A stretch of DNA of 38,178 bases, taken from Candidatus Poribacteria bacterium. GTDB lineage: Bacteria > Poribacteria > WGA-4E > JAJDTR01. Of the stretch, positions 16,125 to 24,317 are shown one piece after another; the first letter of the stretch is position 1; every line of letters starts with the position of its first letter. The stretch spans positions 1 to 38,178 of the forward strand of contig JAJDTR010000087.1 of NCBI GenBank assembly GCA_022827055.1, read 5' to 3'. The position numbers were made by a program, and so were the translations under genes. The notes below the pieces were generated by a model that saw only the letters and a list, made by a program, of their open reading frames with translations, did no database searches and was not told where the DNA came from.

Positions 16125-16336
16125 TATTGTATTTCCTTACATTTCTAGCCAAGTATTGTGCTGACGTTAGCGGTATGGGCAGGTAACCGGTAAGGAACCA
16201 ACAGATTTTCGGGAATCATCTTACTCGTATTCCACTCTTTCTGTCAATGAAGATAAGATGCGATAGCGCTTACGTTCAAATAAGCTAATTTCAATAAAAA
16301 AGTTTGTCTACCGCATCAGCAAGGGAGACTAGGATT

Positions 16337-16365
16337 GGAAGAATGGAAGAGTGGAAGGGCGGAAG
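16337..16365 (+). repeat. Short tandem repeat, about 3.6 copies of GGAAGRRY
   Basis: Units GGAAGAAT, GGAAGAGT, GGAAGGGC and GGAAG run head to tail. Confidence 0.75.
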
Positions 16366-16442
16366 ATCTCCCACCGCCCACCCTTAATAGTCATTCCTTC
16401 GGAGCAGATGATGGAACTGCCGTAATTCCAGAAACGTGCTGC

Positions 16443-16479
16443 AGGATCTGTATCGCGCTCCCTGTCCGGTCGCTTGATC
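16443..16479 (+). repeat. Family A copy A10
   Basis: AGGATCTGTATCGCGCTC head and CGGTCGCTTGATC tail. The left flank is not a recognised palindrome; the right flank (CCTCTGGGGC) resembles half of a family B hairpin. Confidence 0.72.
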
Positions 16480-16519
16480 TCCTCTGGGGCTATCAAGATT
16501 TGAGCAATCCGCAGGTCGC

Positions 16520-16540
16520 GATTCGGAGATCGCTCCTACA
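16520..16540 (+). repeat. Family E palindrome, uninterrupted
   Basis: GATTCGGAGATCGCTCCTAC with core GGAG/CTCC; the empty version of the split copy at 36012-36071. Confidence 0.75.
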
Positions 16541-16637
16541 ATCAAGTGATAGCATATATTCTTTGCGAGAGAACCATTAAGTGGCGTATGGACAGGAACT
16601 AAACTTATTGCAAGCAATCGAATCCCTCCAAAACGCA

Positions 16638-17594
16638 CTATTCGATCTTGTGCTTCAGCCAGCCCCATGTAGCTTTGAACTTGCCGCCAGGTGAGACAGA
16701 AAACCCGCGAGGATCAAACAGGTGCGGACGGTCATCATAGCCACGATGGTTTGTTAGGTTGGTTTGATTGCTACCGTCGGAATTCATAATGTAGATTTCA
16801 CCGTTCCCATCGCGCTCGGAGGTGAAGAGTATCTCTTTACCATCAGGAGACCATTCGGAGGGCCATTGATCTCCGGGAGTTTTCGTTATGTTGCGTGGAT
16901 TGCCTCCATCGATATCCATAATGAAAACTTCCAGATTCCCAGCGCGATCGGACCAGAAAGCGATTTTTTTACCGTCAGGAGAGCAGGTAGGCTCCCGGTC
17001 GGTGGCAGGATCGTTTGTAATCCTGCGCGGATTGCCGCCATCGGGGTCCATAAGGTAGATTTCACCGTTTCCATCGCGATCGGAGGTAAAGGCGATGCTA
17101 CCGTCAGGACACCAGGATGGCTGCTGGTTTTCTCCCTGCGCCGCATCCGTCAGTTGAACGCGGTCATCGCCATCGGCCTCCATAACAAAGATTTGCCGCC
17201 GTCCAAGGTTGACCTCCATGACAATCTGTGTGCCGTCAGGAGACCAACCTATATCCAGCTCAGCCTCCGCAGTGTTCCCCAGACTACGTTGATTCCTGCC
17301 ATCGGACTCCATCAGGTAAACGTCCGCCTCCCAGCCCTTGTGATCCCTGCCGCTGCAGAAGGCTATGGTTGAGCCGTCAGGAGACCACCTTGGGGCGAAG
17401 TCGTCACCGGGATTTTTGGTGAGGTTTCGCGGATTGCTCCCGTCTTTGTTCATAATGTAGATTTCCCAGTTTCCATTCCGATCGGTCATGAAGACAATCT
17501 TTGCGTCTGTCGGCGGCTGCGCGTTTATACACAGCACAGTGACGCTGAGCAGTAGCAAGCAACTTATTGTGATAGACGCAAGGTTCTTCTTCAT
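16638..17594 (-). CDS. Secreted PD40 beta-propeller protein 2 (type a)
   Basis: 318 residues from the ATG at 17594, chosen because GGGAG lies 8 bases upstream and a signal peptide begins there (MKKNLASITISCLLLLSV, cleavage near INA-Q). An upstream extension of 38 codons is open but has no function visible. Six blades follow, each with DRNGNWEIYIMN and PDGSTIAFCSGRD-type strands. The C-terminus is GFSVSPGGKFKATWGWLK. It is close to protein 5 (20383-21342), which has the same signal peptide, blade order and MEVNLGRRQIFVME/MEVNIAPRQIFVMD segment. It is probably periplasmic or surface-located, with its partner unknown. Confidence 0.86.
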   Translation of the reverse strand: MKKNLASITISCLLLLSVTVLCINAQPPTDAKIVFMTDRNGNWEIYIMNKDGSNPRNLTKNPGDDFAPRWSPDGSTIAFCSGRDHKGWEADVYLMESDGRNQRSLGNTAEAELDIGWSPDGTQIVMEVNLGRRQIFVMEADGDDRVQLTDAAQGENQQPSWCPDGSIAFTSDRDGNGEIYLMDPDGGNPRRITNDPATDREPTCSPDGKKIAFWSDRAGNLEVFIMDIDGGNPRNITKTPGDQWPSEWSPDGKEILFTSERDGNGEIYIMNSDGSNQTNLTNHRGYDDRPHLFDPRGFSVSPGGKFKATWGWLKHKIE

Positions 17595-17866
17595 TGCAAA
17601 ACTCCCGTTCAAGTGTTGGAAGCCCCACGAAAGTATGCATAGCGATGAGTCCAGCACGATTTGGTAGCGGAGTTCATAATACTGCCTTCGCGCGAAACTG
17701 TGTGCCAATAGCAGGGATAATCGGAGTTGTTAAGATTGCGTTCAAGAAAAGTGAAGGTGTGTTGGGCTCGTTCAAAGTGAGTCAAACGGACCACCCGGGA
17801 ATGATTAAGCGGCGAAAGGATAAGGACGAAATGTGCTGCAATCCACCGAATCCATCAAGAACGACA

Positions 17867-18871
17867 CTAATCAATGTTCTGTTTAAGCTGTGCCCATGAG
17901 GTCGTGAGTTTGCCGGTCGGTGATACAGAAAGGCCACGTGGATCGAACCAAGCGGGATTCTTGTCAGACTCGGCTTTTCTCGTTAGTCTGCGTTGGTTGT
18001 TTCCATCGGTATCCATAACGTAGATTTCGAGGTTACCGTCCCGATTGGATTGGAAGGCGATACTTTTCCCGTCAGGAGACCAGGAGGGATTACTGTCAAG
18101 CGAAGGGTGGTTCGTTATGTTACGTTGATTCATTCCATCGGCATCCATAACATAGATTTCCTCGCTGGCATCCCTATAGGAGCTAAAGGTAATCTTGTTG
18201 CCGCTGGGAGACCAGCTTGGATTCGTGTCCGTAAAAGCATGGTTCGTTATGTTGCGCTGATTGTTTCCGGAGCGATCCATAACGTAGACTTCAAGGTTAC
18301 CATCCCTTGCAGAGACAAAGGCGATTTTCCTACCGTCGGGAGACCAATCTGGCGTAGTGTCAGCCGCGCGATGGTTCGTCAGTCTGCGTAGATTTTCCCC
18401 ATCGGCACCTACAACGTAGATTTCCCAGTTCTTATCCCGATTGGATTGGAAGGCGATACTTTTCCCGTTGGGAGACCAGGCGGGATAGTGGTCCAATGCG
18501 GGATTGTTCGTTATGTTGCGTGGATTGCCATCCATGGGGCCCAGTTCTCTGTCACCCTCGAGATCCACAAGGTAGATATCCACCAGCGCCGACCCGCCGC
18601 CACCATCTCGATTGGCGGTGAAGGCGAGTGTTTTGCCGTCAGGAGACCAAGCGGGAAATTGCTCGTTGCCAGGTGCTTGTTTCATCAGGGGATGTTCATC
18701 ATTTCCGTTCGTGTCCATTATGTAGATTTCGCTGAGCCCGCCTAGACGTCGGGCGGACTCGAAGGCAATCCTTGTTTCCTCGGGCGCTTGCGCGTTTGTA
18801 AATGGCGCAATGACATTCAACAAAATCATGCAACTTAACGAGATATATACAAGTTTCTGTCTGAATCCCAT
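17867..18871 (-). CDS. Secreted PD40 beta-propeller protein 3 (type b)
   Basis: 334 residues with a signal peptide (MGFRQKLVYISLSCMILL, cleavage near TNA-Q) and six PD40 blades. The central four are near copies of each other: RDGNLEIYVMDxxGNNQRxxT and WSPDGKSIAFQSNRDGN. The C-terminus is GLSVSPTGKLTTSWAQLK. It is the sister of protein 4 (19015-20007), with the same N-terminus (FESxRRLxGGLxEIxIMD) and blade-by-blade similarity. The 158-bp gap to protein 2 has no recognised repeat. Function beyond a secreted propeller fold is unknown. Confidence 0.86.
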   Translation of the reverse strand: MGFRQKLVYISLSCMILLNVIAPFTNAQAPEETRIAFESARRLGGLSEIYIMDTNGNDEHPLMKQAPGNEQFPAWSPDGKTLAFTANRDGGGGSALVDIYLVDLEGDRELGPMDGNPRNITNNPALDHYPAWSPNGKSIAFQSNRDKNWEIYVVGADGENLRRLTNHRAADTTPDWSPDGRKIAFVSARDGNLEVYVMDRSGNNQRNITNHAFTDTNPSWSPSGNKITFSSYRDASEEIYVMDADGMNQRNITNHPSLDSNPSWSPDGKSIAFQSNRDGNLEIYVMDTDGNNQRRLTRKAESDKNPAWFDPRGLSVSPTGKLTTSWAQLKQNID

Positions 18872-19014
18872 CGTATGCCGCCCTGAAGCTTTGGAAACTG
18901 TTTGCCACGATCATTTATACTCGACTTTAGCCCGAGTCGAGTTGTGTAGAGCTAGGGGAGGATTCGTTCCGCCAGGAACACGTGGGCCAATATGACCTTA
19001 AAGACATTCAAATC

Positions 19015-20007
19015 TTATTTGGTCTTCTTCTTAATCCAGCCCCACAATGTTTTGAGTTTGCCGGTAGGTGATACAGAAAGGCCACGTGGATCGAACCAAG
19101 CGGGATTCTTGTCGAACTCGGCTTTTCTCGTTAGCCTACGTTGATTGTCTCCATTCGAATCCATAACGTAGATTTCGAGGTTACCGTCCCGATTGGATTG
19201 GAAGGCGATAGTGCTGCCGCTTGGAGACCAGGAAGGATTACTGTCGGCCGAGGGGTGGTTCGTTATGTTGCGTTGATTCTTCCCATCGGCATCCATGACA
19301 TAGATTTCCTCGCTGTCATCCCGATAAGTGCTAAAGGTAATCTTTTTACCACTGGGAGACCAGCTTGGATTCGTGTCGGTGAAGGCATGGTTCGTTATGT
19401 TGCGCTGATTGTTCCCAGAGCGTTCCATAACGTAGACTTCGAGGTTACCATCCCGCGCGGAGACAAAGGCGATTTCCCTACCATCGGGAGACCAATCTGG
19501 GGTAGTGTCAGACGCGCGATGGTTGGTCAGTCTGCGCTTATTTGTCCCATCGGCATCTATAACGTAGATTTCCCAGTTCTTATCCCGATTGGATTGGAAT
19601 GCGATTCTTTTACCGTTAGGCGACCAGGCTGCATATTGGTCCAAGCCGGGACTACTCGTCACTTGGAATGGTTTGCCGGCCTCGGCACCCAGCGGACGGT
19701 CACTGTTGAGGGTCACAAGCCAGATTTCCTGATTGCCGGCCCGCTGGGAGGTGAAGGCCATTTTTTTGCCGTCAGGCGACCAAGCCGGATTTTGGTCGTT
19801 ATGAGGCGGGACGACGAATAGGGGGTGTTCATCCCTCCCATCCGCATCCATAATGAAGATTTCGGTGAGCCCGCCATGTAAACGTCGGCCGGACTCGAAG
19901 GCGATCCTTGTTCCTTCGGGCGCTTTTGCGTTTGTAAATGGTGCAATGCCACTCAACAGTAACACGCAACTTAACGAGATAAACGCAAATCTCTCATTAA
20001 ATCCCAT
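19015..20007 (-). CDS. Secreted PD40 beta-propeller protein 4 (type b)
   Basis: 330 residues with a signal peptide (MGFNERFAFISLSCVLLL, cleavage near TNA-K), six PD40 blades, and C-terminus GLSVSPTGKLKTLWGWIK. It is a recent-looking duplicate of protein 3: most of the coding sequence from blade 3 onward is very similar at DNA level. Its 3' flank (about 18930-19014) instead resembles the 3' flank of protein 5 (about 20300-20382), including the shared stretch GTTGTGTAGAG and AACACG. This implies duplication or unequal exchange with endpoints outside the genes. Confidence 0.86.
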   Translation of the reverse strand: MGFNERFAFISLSCVLLLSGIAPFTNAKAPEGTRIAFESGRRLHGGLTEIFIMDADGRDEHPLFVVPPHNDQNPAWSPDGKKMAFTSQRAGNQEIWLVTLNSDRPLGAEAGKPFQVTSSPGLDQYAAWSPNGKRIAFQSNRDKNWEIYVIDADGTNKRRLTNHRASDTTPDWSPDGREIAFVSARDGNLEVYVMERSGNNQRNITNHAFTDTNPSWSPSGKKITFSTYRDDSEEIYVMDADGKNQRNITNHPSADSNPSWSPSGSTIAFQSNRDGNLEIYVMDSNGDNQRRLTRKAEFDKNPAWFDPRGLSVSPTGKLKTLWGWIKKKTK

Positions 20008-20382
20008 CGTAAGCCTGCCTAAAGCCTTGACAACTAATTGCCGCTTTCATTTTGCTTGACTTTGTACATTTAAGCGAGACAACAAACGGTGTCAATCAAG
20101 CGTTGAAGAAAAATGGAGGAGATTTTAACCATCTGGCCTTTCTGAATGACCATTGAAAAAGTCGCTGGGGGTTTTTAGTACCATGCGGAGGACGTGTTGA
20201 GTTTCACTTGGATCTTGGTGTGGCGCGGCGGGGCAAGATGCCCCGCCTACGGGTTTGGTGTGACTCGGTTTTCCGTTCAACCCAACCGTTGTACGTTTGT
20301 GCAAAGTCTAGTTGTGTAGAGTTAGCGGAGGTTACACCACCAAGAACACGAGGGCCACTATGATCTTGAAGAGTTTCTAATC
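20008..20382. other. Gap between PD40 genes 4 and 5
   Basis: It contains family C (20228-20252), the TTTCCGTTCAACCCAACC repeat (20270-20287), and a 3'-flank segment (20295-20370) homologous to that downstream of gene 4. No gene is seen. Confidence 0.6.
20228..20252 (+). repeat. Family C palindrome, uninterrupted
   Basis: GCGGGGCAAGATGCCCCGCC followed by TACGG. This empty version matches the split copies at 8622-8686, 10477-10534 and 21733-21791. Confidence 0.85.
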
Positions 20383-21342
20383 CTATTCGGTTTTCTTCTT
20401 GATCCAGCCCCACGTTGCTTTGAACCGGCCGTTAGGAGAAACAGCCGTCCCGGCACCCGGCTCAAACAAGTCCGGTCGGTCGTCATAGCCGGGATGGTTG
20501 GTTAGGTTGACTTGATTGCTGCCATCGGAATTCATAATGTAGATTTCACCGTTCCCATCCCGCTCGGAGGTGAAGAGTATCTCCGAACCGTCAGCAGACC
20601 AGTGCGAAGGCCAGTGATGCCCGGGGGTTCTCGTTATGTTGCGTGCATCGCCGCCATCGATACCCGTAACGAAGACTTCCAGATCGCCCGCCCGATCGGA
20701 CCAGAAAGCGATTTGTGTATTGTCCGGAGAACAGGTTGGCTCCCGGTCAGTTGCGGGATGGTTCGTTATTCTGGTCTGATTACCTCCATCAGCGTCCATA
20801 AGGTAGACTTCACCGTTCCCATCCCGACCGGAGGTGAAGGCGATACGACCGTCAGGACAGAAGGATGGTTGCTGGTTGTCTGCCATCGTCTCGTCCGTTA
20901 GTTGAAGGCGATTTTCACCATCGGAATCCATAACGAAGATTTGGCGCGGAGCAATATTCACCTCCATGACAATCTGTTTGCCGTCAGGAGACCACCCTAA
21001 ATCCTGTTCACCCTCCGGAGTGTTTGCCACACTACGTTGATTGCTACCATCGGGGTTCATAAGGTAAACGTCCCCTTCCCAACCCATGTGATCTCTGCCG
21101 CTGACAAAAGCTATAGTTGTGCCATCAGGAGACCACCTTGGGGCAAAGTCGTCAGCGGGATTGTTGGTTAGGTTTTGCTGATTGCTCCCGTCCTTGTTCA
21201 TAATGTAGACTTCAAAGTTCCCATCCCGATCGGTCATGAAGACAATCTTTGGTTCTGTCGGTGCCTGTGCGTTTACACTTAGCACCGCGACGCTGAACAG
21301 TAGGGCGCAACTTAGTGTGATAGCCGCAAGTTTCTTCTTCAT
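20383..21342 (-). CDS. Secreted PD40 beta-propeller protein 5 (type a)
   Basis: 319 residues with a signal peptide (MKKKLAAITLSCALLFSV, cleavage near VNA-Q), six PD40 blades, and C-terminus TAVSPNGRFKATWGWIK. The ATG at 21342 has AAGGAG 9 bases upstream. Its closest relative in the window is protein 2, giving the order a-b-b-a for proteins 2 to 5. Blades carry the usual DRDGNGEIYIMNSDGSN pattern. It is likely the first gene of the array as transcribed, but gaps of 140-500 bp between members argue against a tight operon. Confidence 0.86.
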   Translation of the reverse strand: MKKKLAAITLSCALLFSVAVLSVNAQAPTEPKIVFMTDRDGNFEVYIMNKDGSNQQNLTNNPADDFAPRWSPDGTTIAFVSGRDHMGWEGDVYLMNPDGSNQRSVANTPEGEQDLGWSPDGKQIVMEVNIAPRQIFVMDSDGENRLQLTDETMADNQQPSFCPDGRIAFTSGRDGNGEVYLMDADGGNQTRITNHPATDREPTCSPDNTQIAFWSDRAGDLEVFVTGIDGGDARNITRTPGHHWPSHWSADGSEILFTSERDGNGEIYIMNSDGSNQVNLTNHPGYDDRPDLFEPGAGTAVSPNGRFKATWGWIKKKTE

Positions 21343-21611
21343 GGGTAGAACTCCTTTTCAAGTGTTGGATTGAAGTTGCGAAAGTCCTGTGAAATCCAAG
21401 CGTCAATATTGCCGGACTTCTGCTCTCAAGTGGTCGATTCTACGGCACGCATAATGGTGACTATTCGCCACCTTCACATTAACGGGCAAAATATATCATG
21501 CCGCCGACCTACCGTCAAGAAATATCGGCCTAGACCGGGAGTTGTGCGTGTGTGGCTGTTGTAGAGACCTAACCAGCTAGTCTAGCGGGGTTCAGTTGAT
21601 TGCTCGGTTGA

Positions 21612-21712
21612 GGGATCTCTGTGAGGGCTCTATCGCGCTAGGATCTCTATCGCATTCGCTATTCGCTCATTTGATCTATCCACTCGCTTGATCCTTATTC
21701 AGTCGCTTTATC
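21612..21712 (+). repeat. Family A tandem block A11
   Basis: A damaged head (GGGATCTCTGTGAGGG then CTCTATCGCGCT) is followed by a good head at 21641 (GGATCTCTATCGCATTCG) and three tail units, TATTCGCTCATTTGATC, TATCCACTCGCTTGATC and CTTATTCAGTCGCTTTATC. Segment 21641-21693 is almost identical to 10582-10635. Confidence 0.8.
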
Positions 21713-21732
21713 CCAGTCTTCAGGTCAATATT

Positions 21733-21791
21733 GGGCGAGGCAAGGGGATTTCTATCGCACTCACTATTCGTTCGTTTGATTCCCGCCTACG
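21733..21791 (+). repeat. Family C palindrome interrupted by family A copy A12
   Basis: GGGCGAGGCAAG left half and CCCGCCTACG right half surround a family A copy (21745-21781) that matches A7 at 10487-10523 almost base for base. Confidence 0.8.
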
Positions 21792-21847
21792 AGCCTTTGG
21801 GATCTCTATCAAGATTGTCAAGAGCAGTAATTTTGTACAAACTTAAT

Positions 21848-22723
21848 TTACCACTTCGGTGGGCCGGATGGGAAGCCGTAGGACTTGTCGATTTGGCTGC
21901 CGGGCGGAAAGCTGCAGGGCCATGATTGACCGCCCCACGTGCGGAATTCGTCCGCTTTCCCGCAGAGCCAGTAAAACATGTGGGCGATGTATTTGCAGAC
22001 GCCGTGGCCGCCGTAGTCCGCGGTGTGGAAGTCGAAGTCCAACTCGTGGATCCAATCGCGTTTTGGCGGAACGGTTCGCCAATAACTCCATTTCAACAGG
22101 TTGCGCATTCCGGAAGCGGTGGATTTGGTTCTACGGTGTAGAAGGGAATAAATCGTGATGAAGACCGATCCGGCAGGTGCGGTTGTTAACACGCCTCGGT
22201 GATGTTCCACGCCGCGCGGAGATTCTTGCAGATGCGAGCCGGGAAGCACCTCGGTTGGTCCCATCTCCACGGGGGCGTCCTGCGGATAGTAGAATACTTG
22301 AAGGTAGTTGACTTCGGGGCCAAACAGCGAGTCCGCGTCGTGATGCCAATCTCCCAGCGGAGCCGGGCACTGCACGCGGTGATTGCTCATGAGCACTGGA
22401 AGTCCGACAGCCGTGCCGAGGATGGATCTCACCGCACCTGCCACCTGCGGTTCGAGGAGGACGTTGTCACGAAACCAGTCTTCAAGGATGATAGAACTCG
22501 GTCCTTTGGAGGGGTGTTCGTCTAGATAAGCGAAGGTGCGCCGATTTATCTCGTCCGGCACAAGACCTTCCATCATGAGAAAACCCTCTCTGCAAAATTT
22601 TAGAATTTGGGTATCTGTCAGTGTGGGTTCACAATCAAAGGTTCGGTTTTTTTTATCGTGTCGTATCATGGACAGCCTCATTTGTTTCGACGTAAGGTGG
22701 AACTGCCAGTCCAACGTCGGCAT
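21848..22723 (-). CDS. Phytanoyl-CoA dioxygenase (PhyH) family protein
   Basis: An Fe(II)/2-oxoglutarate-dependent oxygenase-like protein of up to 291 residues. The HxD iron motif is DWHHDAD (H127, D129), the distal histidine is probably H196 in LLHRRTK, and R207 (GMRNLLKW) fits the 2-oxoglutarate arginine. GPTEVLPGSHLQ is the typical strand after the HxD region. PhyH proteins hydroxylate very diverse small molecules, so the substrate is unknown. Start is uncertain: ATG at 22723 has no ribosome site, while ATG at 22669 (residue 19) has GAGG a few bases upstream. It stands alone between the PD40 array and the divergent epimerase. Confidence 0.85.
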   Translation of the reverse strand: MPTLDWQFHLTSKQMRLSMIRHDKKNRTFDCEPTLTDTQILKFCREGFLMMEGLVPDEINRRTFAYLDEHPSKGPSSIILEDWFRDNVLLEPQVAGAVRSILGTAVGLPVLMSNHRVQCPAPLGDWHHDADSLFGPEVNYLQVFYYPQDAPVEMGPTEVLPGSHLQESPRGVEHHRGVLTTAPAGSVFITIYSLLHRRTKSTASGMRNLLKWSYWRTVPPKRDWIHELDFDFHTADYGGHGVCKYIAHMFYWLCGKADEFRTWGGQSWPCSFPPGSQIDKSYGFPSGPPKW

Positions 22724-22823
22724 AATTATCTAACCCAAGTTGCTACCTAGAACAAAGAAACCGAGTTTTTGGTTCACGTTCGCTTAGTTATAGGTAAATC
22801 AGCCTGATTTTCGTCAATCTCGG

Positions 22824-23008
22824 GTTATACCATTTCGCTTGCATTATAGTGCATAAAATGACTTAACTATAGCATTCACATATGCCGTAGGCCGGGCATC
22901 TTGCCCCGCCGGCTTTGTGCGGAGGCAAGACATCTTGTTCCGGTTCGTGCAATTTTCTTTACCTGATTTACGCGGTCAATGCACAATCATTTTAGAGAAA
23001 TGGTATTA
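22824..23008 (+). repeat. MITE-like family G unit with central C-type palindrome
   Basis: The left end GTTATACCATTTCGCTTGC (22824) and right end GAGAAATGGTATTAC (22994-23008) face each other 185 bp apart. The centre has CCGTAGGCCGGGCATCTTGC with CCCGCCGG (22885-22912), family C in reverse orientation, uninterrupted. It fills most of the gap between the divergent PhyH and epimerase genes. Confidence 0.7.
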
Positions 23009-23081
23009 CTACGTCGGAAAAACTCGGTTTCTGTACCTCTGTCGGACAAAAGTAGCAACTTGTTTATCTATTATACCAGAT

Positions 23082-23110
23082 TTGCGCTCGGAGTGGGTAA
23101 ATGATAGAAT
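23082..23110 (+). promoter_or_regulatory. Candidate sigma-70-type promoter of the epimerase gene
   Basis: TTGCGC (23082-23087), 17-bp spacing, TAGAAT (23105-23110). The -10 box matches 5 of 6, the -35 only 3 of 6. It would give a leader of about 25 bases to the ATG at 23142. Confidence 0.35.
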
Positions 23111-23141
23111 ATCGCCCGCAGTTCGAGAGGAGGATTTTGAT

Positions 23142-24041
23142 ATGAACATTGCGGTCACCGGCGGAAGCGGCGCTATCGGCACTTACGTCTGCGATGAACT
23201 TGCTACTGCCGGGCACAACGTGACAAGCCTCGACGTTGCGGCGCCCAAAGTCAATGTGGCGTTCCGGGAAGTAGACCTTACGAACCTTGAGGCGACTTGC
23301 AAAGCTGTCGATGGGTTCGACCAAATCGTGCATTTGGCAGCAATACCCGACCCATACGACGATCCGCCGGAGACGGTGATGGGCGTGAATACCACGCTAT
23401 CCTTTAACGTTTTCGAGGCGGCGCGTCTCAAGGGTGTCAACCGTGTGATATACGGTTGCAGCGAGTCGAGTACAGGTTTCGGAATTCACAGCGTGGAGTT
23501 GGTACCCCAGTATGTTCCCATTGACGAAGAGCATCTGTTATGGCCTCATGAGACCTACAGTTTGTCGAAACATTTCGGCGAGCGGATTGGCGCCAACTAT
23601 GCCAAGGCGTTCGGTTTGGAGGTCATCTCTCTGCGCTACATGTGGGTCTGGATGAAACGCACCGAGGAATCCGTAAGGAACATCGTTGCCCGCGCCCGCG
23701 CCGACATGAATCTTGAGGAGATGAAGGGCAAACTCTGGTTCGGCGCTCATATCGCTATCCGAGATGTGGCGCGCGCGTGCGCCGCTGCCGCCTTCTTTGA
23801 ATTTGATTCCGATGCCGATGTACGCTTCGAGGCGTTTTTTCTCTCTGCGAAACACACGTTCTACTCCATCCCGACGCTGGATGTTTTGGAGTCTATCTAT
23901 GGAACGCTCCCGCCGGTCAAGGATATGGGGTACTTTGAGGCGGATCCGTATGCCGCTGTCTTCGACATTCGCAAAGCCAAGGCGATGCTCGGCTGGGAGC
24001 CGAAATTTGATTGGCGCGATTTTGAGGAGTGGGAACTTTGA
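23142..24041 (+). CDS. NAD(P)-dependent epimerase/dehydratase (extended SDR)
   Basis: A 299-residue sugar-nucleotide-type epimerase. It has a Rossmann GGSGAIG (7-13), HLAA (64-67), and the YSLSK active-site pair Y139/K143 with the preceding serine region CSESSTG. These enzymes epimerise or dehydrate nucleotide sugars or act on related metabolites. I chose ATG 23142 because GAGAGGAGG sits at 23125-23133 and the Rossmann strand begins immediately; the reading frame is open 75 codons further up, but that part runs through the family G repeat. It is one of only three plus-strand genes, divergent from the PhyH gene and followed by a likely terminator, so it is probably a single-gene unit. Confidence 0.9.
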   Translation: MNIAVTGGSGAIGTYVCDELATAGHNVTSLDVAAPKVNVAFREVDLTNLEATCKAVDGFDQIVHLAAIPDPYDDPPETVMGVNTTLSFNVFEAARLKGVNRVIYGCSESSTGFGIHSVELVPQYVPIDEEHLLWPHETYSLSKHFGERIGANYAKAFGLEVISLRYMWVWMKRTEESVRNIVARARADMNLEEMKGKLWFGAHIAIRDVARACAAAAFFEFDSDADVRFEAFFLSAKHTFYSIPTLDVLESIYGTLPPVKDMGYFEADPYAAVFDIRKAKAMLGWEPKFDWRDFEEWEL

Positions 24042-24091
24042 ATCCAACGGGGGAATGGTGACATGTGAGGCAAGCCGTTTGCACAAGCAGA

Positions 24092-24129
24092 GTTAGACGC
24101 CGAGGAGTTCTCGTCTGACATGCTTTTTT
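24092..24129 (+). terminator. Likely rho-independent terminator after the epimerase
   Basis: Arms GTTAGACG (24092-24099) and CGTCTGAC (24112-24119) form an 8-bp stem with one G-T pair, followed after four bases by six T (24124-24129). It lies 50 bp after the epimerase stop. Confidence 0.6.
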
Positions 24130-24222
24130 GAATGGTGTACGATCTCCCGAGAAAATTAGGAATGATGTATTATAATGGGGCAATGATGATTTATAAATGA
24201 AAAACTGCATCAAGGAGGAGGC

Positions 24223-24252
24223 TTGAGTCGACACTATGTTATTGTGTATAAT
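24223..24252 (+). promoter_or_regulatory. Candidate sigma-70-type promoter of the lipoprotein gene
   Basis: TTGAGT (24223-24228), 18-bp spacing, perfect TATAAT (24247-24252), 66 bp before the ATG. A second TATAAT at 24171-24176 has no -35 partner. Confidence 0.45.
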
Positions 24253-24317
24253 GCCACTAATCGGAAGTAATGCGATTATCAGGTTTCACATTCAATCAAG
24301 GGAAGGAAAAGATTGTT

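Larger units (their letters stand above)
16125..16637. other. Gap between PD40 genes 1 and 2, repeats only
   Basis: It holds an 8-bp tandem repeat (16337-16365), family A copy A10 (16443-16479) and family E (16520-16540). I see no gene. Confidence 0.6.
21343..21847. other. 505-bp gap upstream of the PD40 array
   Basis: The first 250 bp downstream of 21343 hold no recognised feature apart from being the likely promoter region of the array. The remainder is the family A tandem block (21612-21712) and a C palindrome split by A12 (21733-21791). A further partial head GGGATCTCTATC lies near 21799-21810. Confidence 0.55.

Noticed and set aside
17595..17708. 38-codon N-terminal extension of PD40 protein 2.
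   Set aside because: The signal peptide and ribosome site mark the start at 17594.
15018..21342. Reading the PD40 array as part of a Tol-Pal system.
   Set aside because: No tolA, tolQ, tolR or pal nearby; five copies and high divergence fit a separate secreted propeller family.
22917..23141. 75-codon N-terminal extension of the epimerase frame.
   Set aside because: The strong ribosome site and Rossmann start are at 23125-23142, and the extension runs through the family G repeat end.
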